Position numbers and translations under genes: made by a program
From: Rhyzopertha dominica
Taxonomy: Eukaryota > Arthropoda > Insecta > Coleoptera > Bostrichidae
Length of the DNA stretch: 64,000 bases
Reading direction: 5' to 3'
NCBI GenBank assembly: GCA_025024175.1
Contig: QCXZ01000053.1
Coordinates: 13,702,001-13,766,000, forward strand
Shown: piece after piece, positions 57,335 through 64,000 of the stretch
Layout: each line of letters starts with the position of its first letter
Position numbering within the stretch: position 1 is the first letter of the stretch
The notes under the pieces: model-generated
Seen by the model: the letters and a program-made list of their open reading frames with translations, nothing else
What the model was told of the DNA's origin: nothing
Databases searched by the model: none

Positions 57335-57679
57335 CAGCGTTTCTATAAATAATACATGCAACTCGAGCCGCATTGATTTCTGAATTTATTATGCCGCCTT
57401 TTTGTAACTGCCGCCAAGCTACAATATGCACGGCGATAGTACTGAAGGTTGCAGATCAGTGTCACACCATAGCACAGCTCCGAAATGTGAGCTTTCTGTA
57501 ACCTTAAAGTTAATTATCTCACAAAACACTACAGAATATGTTGAAAGTACACACTCATAGGCGTTCTCTCGTATTAAAATATATCAATAATTCAAAAATC
57601 GACAGTATAGGTCACTATCTCGAGAGGCGGCAAATTTCCATAAACGCCCTGAATGCATCAATCATTTATAGAAACCCTG
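57335..57679. mobile_element. Complete TA-target MITE (345 bp)
   Basis: The left end is CAGCGTTTCTATAAATAATA and the right end, reverse complemented, is CAGGGTTTCTATAAATGATT, flanked by TA on both sides (57333-57334 and 57680-57681). It has no coding capacity. It is the reference for the partial copies at 23233-23680 and 46853-47132. TIR type and TA target suggest a Tc1/mariner-driven MITE. Confidence 0.78.
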
Positions 57680-57681
57680 TA

Positions 57682-58179
57682 CGTGCATAAAGATGCACAA
57701 CGCTCGTGTTCCTGTTAGTTTTATTCTCAAAAACATGGACCTACCTACTGCTTCGAAATGGCTGTTGTATATTAATTATTAAAGTTTCGCTGGCCAAAAA
57801 CTTTCACTGTTTACAATATTCTGACGTACTTTTATCTCCGTCGTAGTTATATACGACCGTAGACCGAACACAAATAAGGAAAGGTTTTCATGGCATAAAA
57901 GGTATCGAATATCATGTGTCCTTTTGGAAAAATTCCTTTTTCTCGTTATACGTGATAGGCCAAATCTAGTGCAATGAAAGATGATACATTAGAAGTTGCG
58001 TTTCGTAGGAAAGTGCACTACACTCTTATATACAGACAGCTTAAATCCTTTCAACTTTTCACCTGTTACTTACTGGCATAATCCAACATAATGACGTTCT
58101 TTTGAAATGCATATAATATACAAAACACTTTCCGCATGTTTCGAAGCAAAATCGATTCGAAACTATCTCCTAAACCATA
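57682..58179. other. No gene seen
   Basis: AT-rich spacer without a supported frame. Confidence 0.45.
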
Positions 58180-58500
58180 ACAAACTTGCTTTACAACACC
58201 GCCGCGTCCAGTCTCTAACAAGCCACATCGGTAAATAATTTATGCAGTTTTCGTACAATAAAGCAGTTATTTATGCTCGAATCCGAGCTTCCGCAATTTC
58301 CCTGCAAGTCGGCCTTTGGGAGCCAGCAATCGCGGTGTTCGAGGTTTGGCCACAAAAAGCCATCCATCTCGGCTTGGCCCATGTTTGAGATGGGTTTGCT
58401 TTATGGCCAAGAATTTAATGTTCTAACGTGTCGTGCATCCGAAATTAACGACCTTGGTGGGGGAACGGAAAGTTGGCCAGTACTTGCGGTGTTATAAAGT
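58180..58500. other. GC-richer island with a 74-codon plus frame
   Basis: The composition is GC-richer (CACCGCCGCGTCCAGTC, CAAGTCGGCCTTTGGGAGCC, CGCGGTGTTCGAGGTTTGGC). The plus frame 58273-58497 starts MLESELPQFPCKSAFGSQQS and has no domain I recognise. It could be conserved non-coding sequence or a lone exon; the frame alone does not support a gene. Confidence 0.4.
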
Positions 58501-58811
58501 TTATACTTTTAAGAAATATTCTAAAGGGGTAAGTGCTTTTCCTCGAGGATAGATTTTACGACAAATAAAACTGGAAGCTCCTTGCAGAGAGCAACACATT
58601 ACCAGCATGTAGATCTCTGTGTATTATTGAGTGAATTTGCGTAAAAATTCGACGGAGATCCTAAATCATCAGTTACACAATTTTTCGGTAGCCTTAAAAC
58701 TTACTCTGCCACTCTCAACTTTTGAAGTCGATAAGATAGAAAACTTGGATAAAGGAGATGTTTTTCTTTTAAAATGGGAACATAATTGTTTCGAAAATTG
58801 AAATCGAACTA

Positions 58812-58836
58812 TTGATTGATTGATTGATTGATTGAA
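58812..58836 (+). repeat. (ATTG)n microsatellite
   Basis: Six uninterrupted copies of the ATTG/GATT tetranucleotide repeat lie between GAACT and GAACCAGC. Confidence 0.85.
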
Positions 58837-59145
58837 CCAGCGTACGGTCAGCATTTCTGCCACTCCCGGATATATCGCCGGGCCAGCCGTCTATGCTGGG
58901 TTGGAGGGGTACATGCTGATTCCTAGTAGTGCTACGGCCTAGCGCATCTCAAGGAAATATGAGGACTGAATGGGAAGGTTATATAGGTAACATTCATATT
59001 CTTTGAATGTTTTCTTGGTGCTGTTGACATCATTGGTCCATTTCAGCGTCGCTTGATTAATTTCTTGTACTTTGTGACTTCTTTTCTAGCCATTATTTTT
59101 CATTCTTCCCTGACTTCTGAATTATCATCGCTATAGTTGTCTAAA

Positions 59146-59471
59146 ATGTCTAAAATAATTCAGAATGAATTAATTGATTCAATAGCTTTTGTCGTTAATA
59201 AGAAAATTGAAGACGAAATTTCACAATCGGATTTTTTCTCATGGCAGGTTGATGAAACTACGGATATTAGTTGTAAGTCATAATTATCGGTAATTTTTCG
59301 GTATGTTATTAATGGTCAGCCGACAGAGCGCTTTATGGGATTTTCTGATGTTAGTTCAGATCTTACTGCGGATGATTTATTTAATTTTTTAGTAAGCAAG
59401 TTTGAAAAATAGGTTAGGTTTCATTTGATAAGGTCTGCCTCACCCGTTTTAAAAGTCACGAGCCGCCACTG
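59146..59471 (+). pseudogene. hAT transposase fragment with the element's right end
   Basis: The frame starts MSKIIQNELIDSIAFVVNKK, IEDEISQSDFFSWQVDETTD, IS, then a TAA stop replacing an expected Q. It continues LSVIFRYVINGQPTERFMGF, SDVSSDLTADDLFNFLVSKF. VDETTDIS..QLSVI.RYV and ERF.GF.DVS are typical of hAT transposases of the zinc-finger-MYM/KIAA type, and the D of VDETTD is the first catalytic residue. It is followed by AGTCACGAGCCGCCACTG, ending at 59471, identical to the right end of the element at 22173-23002. N- and C-terminal domains are missing, so this is an internally deleted copy. Confidence 0.8.
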
Positions 59472-62400
59472 GTGAACAGTTTAGTTTATTAATCACAATC
59501 TCTTGTAGTAGAGCTCAGAGAGCCGTTCAAATACACGTCTGTCTGCGACAAGCGCCCAAGCCAAACCCAAAATTGAAATCGAACTATTATTTCTAAAATT
59601 ATGTGCTTTTGAATCTAAAAACGCCTTGGAGTTTCACTTACATTGGGAAAACAGAAGTGACCTTAATAAAAACACGGCATGCGCGCTCCAAACACGCGTT
59701 TTTCAACCTTATTTAGAACTAGGTCGGTAAATTAAAGTGATAGTTCTCACCAAATCTCGAAATACGTGTCCTTTCAGTTTTAACAAAAAATTAACGAACA
59801 TATAAGGCTAGCTATTACTTCCTTGCAAATGGCCACTAGTGTAAGTTATTACTTCTGAACCATACGTATATGTAAGGAAATAAAAATATTTAACGTCCTG
59901 AAAATTATTCCCTCAGTATGTCCCCAGTTCCAAATTGAAATACTCTTTTATGCTGAAATTCATTATTTCCAAAATAAAGTTCATTGCACATATTTTAATC
60001 GATAAAAGTACAATGTTGTTAGTGTGTAATAAAAAATAAAGAATAGGTTTTAAAATATTTTACACGTGTCTAATACTAACAGATTATTTATGAACGCTTT
60101 TATTAGTTGTGGATAGGTGGCAGTACTGTCAACTTTTTAAAAAGGCGAATTCACAACTTGCGCGCACAGTTTTTTCTGCGTAAAGTTTTAAATAATATTA
60201 TACTGCGTATTTAAATTTCTCATCGTCATTACGTCACGTCCTGGAAAAAGAAGAGTAACCATGTTGACCCTAATATTAATCACGGAATCAATAAGTTTTT
60301 TCTACAGATAAAGATACATAAAAAGACAAATGCAAGGAAAGGTTTCGTTTCGAGCTGTTGTTTATGTTCTATTCGTCATTCCTTTATTCCGATTTGCACT
60401 CAAAAAATTACAAATTATGGAAAGTAATTTTTTGGGAGGATCAGCTTGGCTTATTTGTTTCTGTACTTTAACTTTCTGGTTTATTGTTTTAGGGTTCAGT
60501 GTGCTCAGGTATTTTGGGTAGCGCTAATTCGTATTTGAATATATACAATACATCGCAAGAAAATTTGATGCATATTTTTCATTCGACATTTTGAAATTTA
60601 CCAAGTATTTTTAATTTGTTACATTGTTTATAACATCGTTGGTTCTTTTTTACCGAAACACTATTGTAAAGGATATGTTAACACACCTCGTTCAGTGTTA
60701 AATCATGGACATCACCCTTAGATAACTTCAATGTCGTATACTATGGCCAAACTACATTCTAACTCCGAAGAATTAAGTATTTTGTATTGCAATGGAAGAA
60801 ACATCGCTAAAACAATTTTGTCCAAAACACATTTTTGACATTATTCCATTAATAAAAGACACATCACTGTGATTAAGTGCCAATCAAAGTATATTTCCTA
60901 CAGTAATTATATCTGGAATGTTAACCTGGATTTGTGATTCACTTCAGCACTTAATAAAGTAGAATAAATGCTTTGAAAACCAAAATAACAAGATTTTATT
61001 TAAAAATAAACATTATTTTATTGTTAAAGGTCATTCCCTCACCTAAGGTGTCATTCCCTCACTCCTAAGTTTTTAAATACCGCCTTAACTCTCCTAAACA
61101 TTTATTTTGGGGACCGCTATATCACTGAAGTTTAGTAACATATATGAACATGAAGTTCACAAAAAAATTATTAATTCATTTTAATACTTTTTATTAATTT
61201 ATTAAGGTCATATTTTGGGATTACCTGAGAACTATAGAACCTATATGCTATTCTACCCAATCGGCAATATCAATTGTCCGCGTCAATTATTCCGACTGCT
61301 GCATTGAACATCTATTTTGTTTCCCCATTACACATTTCGTTACCATTACTAAAGTGGTATTCCTGTTTCCCGTGAATTTTTCATCTTCATGTTCAATTAT
61401 TGTCACATTAGAAGCGTCCCTCCTGTTGAAAATATCCAAGTTAGTTGATTTCCTTATTTCGAATATACAAATAAAGGCAAAACGTACAAGCCCGTTTTGT
61501 GAAATAAGCGAAGACATTCCGAAAATAGTGATAAACTCTAAATGTTAATTTTGTACATAAAAATAAAATAGTTCGACAATCGACAGCATATATTTTTTTT
61601 TCGAGGGAACCTGACCCAGTAACAGCTAGAAACAACGATGAAGCAGCGAAAACGATCAACGCCACCCTTGGAGAAAAAACCAGTAGGAATACCCAGGATA
61701 AGCAACGCCCTATCGCCAACCAAGGAGAAACTTGACCAGCCCAACCAAAAGCACCGGAAAGGAGTAGTAACAGTATATTTTAACATATTGGAGAACATCA
61801 ATATTTTACTCGTACATAATGCAAGACAATGGAAAAATATTTCGCGGAATAGGATGATTTAGTTTGCCGAGAGTAAAAAAATAGGGGTCGGGTTTCTAAA
61901 TTGAAGCGGGATGTCCGATTTCAATATTTTAAATTCGCAATGTAAATAATTAAAGTTAAACGAAGTGTGACCCAATCTGGAATTATCAGAAAAAGGAAAG
62001 CATCATTTTTAAACATTTTAAAAAGTTAAGGTTTGGGGGGAAGGTACTTTTGAGGCGCTGCATAAGTGCCCATTTGTTGAACAAGGGTGCAAAAATAGGC
62101 ATTGAAATTAACGTGCTTCCCGTGTCATACCTAAGGTCTAATACAAAGACTCACCTACCGATATTTGCAGCTATAGTGTCTTGTGAAGAATAACACTTAC
62201 CTGAAACAAAAAAGGCATTTAGATAATAATATTGAGGATAAAATTACAAAAAAAATGTAAAATACGGGAAAACAAATATTAGAACCATACAAATAAGTGA
62301 AATGGTTGTATGTAGTTAATTTATGTACTTTATCATAGCTGATCATTATAAATCTTACATTGGTCATGTCAGTTTTGTTCGTCGTGTCATTGTCGTTCGT

Positions 62401-63619
62401 CAGTCGATTTTGTGGTGTGGTCAGATTGTGTAGCTTTTTCGTTGTTATTCCATTTGTAGTCGTTAAATTTCATAACGAGAAGTTGCCTTAAGAGTTCAAT
62501 TACTTCTACAAAGCAAACTTCCTGCGAGGGTTGGGCTAGTTGATAGCAGTGATAATCTGGGATTTTGAAAAGGCAGCTCAGACCCAACTACCCGACCAAG
62601 TCCCCTCTACTGTTCTGGAGGTTATTTATTTACAACTAGCATAAACACCAAACTCTACATGAGAGTTTCTTTTTTGGATGTATGTATTTTCCAGTAATTG
62701 TCCTTTTTGTGTGCGTTAATATTCTGTTGATCATTTGTGTGTTGTAGTCTTTGTGCTTTGCTTCGTTTTGTACTTTCTAAGTACTGTCCAGATATCTATT
62801 TATATGTGTTGGTTTTATTGTTCGTTGGATATTAGACACTTTTTGTTTGCATTGCATTTTATATATGGTATATGTGGTGTATTCGTAGGGATTGTTATAA
62901 CGAGTTACTTGATCCATGCTTTTACCGCTGCTTTTCGCGGGCTGAAGGTAGTGCGTCTTCTTCAGTGGGCTGGTTGCCCTGGATGGGCGCTGGTAGTTTG
63001 GAGGGCCATGTGAGCTAGCGATGGTTGTACAGCTCTGGATCATTTGGTACTCACCAGTTATCTAAGGTAGTCGCTGCTGTGTTGCTGGTACGTTCCTGGC
63101 TGCAGTAATGCCTTCAGGATAGCTCCCGTTGGTTGGTTACCAGTTGTGGTTTGGCATCAGGGTTTGCGTGTTCATTAAACGTCGATTGTCACCTATATGT
63201 AGTTGACTTTGATTTGAACATCAGAAGGAATCTGTGTTCATATCACGTCGGGGTCACCAATATACAGTGCAAGTTATCAGGAACACAGATTGCTTGTATA
63301 CGCTTTATTTTGGGACTGTATAATATCGTAGTTAGCTACATGATAACTTATTACTATACAGATTGGTATGATGAGTATAACAGATTATAGCTCACAAAAG
63401 TAAACAAACTGCTCTGTCACTATAATTGTTGCAATTTTATATCCAATGTTAAAATTTGTTATTTACTATTGTTATCGGTGGACAGGAACAGGTCAAATAC
63501 CTTCCACGCATTTCTACCAAATCGCTTGTTTTCATTACAAACTGGATCATTTTAAAATGCTGCACATCGAATCCGAATGATACTGTAAATATTGACCACA
63601 TTTCTGTATTGAAAACATG
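59472..63619. other. No gene seen in about 4.1 kb
   Basis: AT-rich DNA with scattered short frames. The frames at 61287-61862 overlap on both strands and none has a motif. The part 62900-63200 is somewhat GC-richer and may be an old repeat. No RNA gene or repeat array is visible. Confidence 0.4.
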
Positions 63620-63960
63620 ACAGTCGATGGACCAGTTCCCGCTCCGGTCGCAAAAAGCAATCCATTTGCAAGCTCGATCGGGACGGGAAGGGTCGTGCGA
63701 CGTGATGGGGCGATTTAAAGCGCGTTCCGATAGTGTCCCGAGGCTAACGATTCGTTTCCGGCGCCCGGACCGCCCGGACTCGGCCACGGATTTACTGCAT
63801 GTACATCCGGTGGCTAAGAAACGTTCGATTAAGTTCTGCCCCGTGTTCTAGCACGAACCGATACCTCCGGCACGATAGCGTTTTTGTCGAGCAACCTCTG
63901 AGATGGATGGGTTCCCGGAGGACGATGCGAGAATGGGGAGCGCGGGCGGGGGGCTACGAG
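63620..63960. other. GC-rich island near the right edge
   Basis: Strongly CpG-rich (CAGTTCCCGCTCCGGTCGC, TCGATCGGGACGGGAAGGG, TTTCCGGCGCCCGGACCGC). Overlapping frames on both strands (63449-63787 minus, 63627-63851 plus) are a composition effect. No TE signature is seen. Confidence 0.45.
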
Positions 63961-64000
63961 AGGGAATTCCTGGATGTGCGTGTTACAACTCATAATTTCT

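Noticed and set aside
61287..61862. Overlapping frames on both strands
   Set aside because: None shows a motif. They overlap one another and are within the length expected by chance in this sequence.

Overview
The window looks like repeat-rich, AT-rich nuclear DNA of an insect. I infer this from the transposon mixture: Ty3/gypsy, several jockey/CR1-like non-LTR elements, RTE-like, Penelope, DD41D-type Tc1/mariner, hAT, and a THAP/P-like element. No intact host gene, tRNA or rRNA is recognisable. Nearly every coding signal is a broken transposable element (TE), read through stop codons and frameshifts. The order of insect cannot be fixed from the sequence.

Layout. 1-3226: AT-rich DNA with a small THAP-domain DNA transposon (about 1026-1884). 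3227-15113: one very large foldback-type element bounded by a perfect 9-bp target duplication. Its arms are arrays of a 156-bp satellite-like unit; a 100-N gap and an apparent duplicated representation of the right arm sit inside it. 15417-17264: internally deleted Ty3/gypsy copy on the minus strand, gag fused to integrase, with a possible primer-binding site. 18343-18741 and 20149-21684: non-LTR retrotransposon remnants. 22173-23002: hAT miniature element with 8-bp target duplication. 23233-23680: a TA-target MITE interrupted by an insertion. 25329-25899: coding-like stretch of unknown family. 25983-27194: Tc1/mariner-type element with a broken transposase. 27200-34900: mostly featureless, with one strong 40-bp-arm hairpin.

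34938-36110: a DDE transposase pseudogene split by an RTE-like insertion with a 10-bp target duplication. 36380-37135: minus-strand reverse transcriptase (RT) remnant. 38395-44790: a non-LTR element on the plus strand, interrupted first by a complete 2.9-kb DD41D transposon with terminal inverted repeats (TIRs) of about 690 bp, and again by a minus-strand RT remnant. 46699-47838: a short hairpin, half a MITE, and a hAT element packed with AACCGGTT motifs. 49255-49943: 3' end of a Penelope-like element with its GIY-YIG domain. 52980-53960: an unexplained GC-rich block holding six copies of a motif with a covarying stem-loop. 54490-56113: another non-LTR remnant. 57335-57679: a full MITE copy. 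59146-59471: hAT transposase remnant.

Separate GC/CpG-rich islands without TE signatures (about 2600-2830, 18950-19520, 33840-34400, 45540-45760, 50590-50960, 58180-58500, 63620-63960) stand out from the AT-rich background. They are candidates for old unique sequence such as regulatory elements of a gene outside the window, but nothing in them is identifiable by eye.
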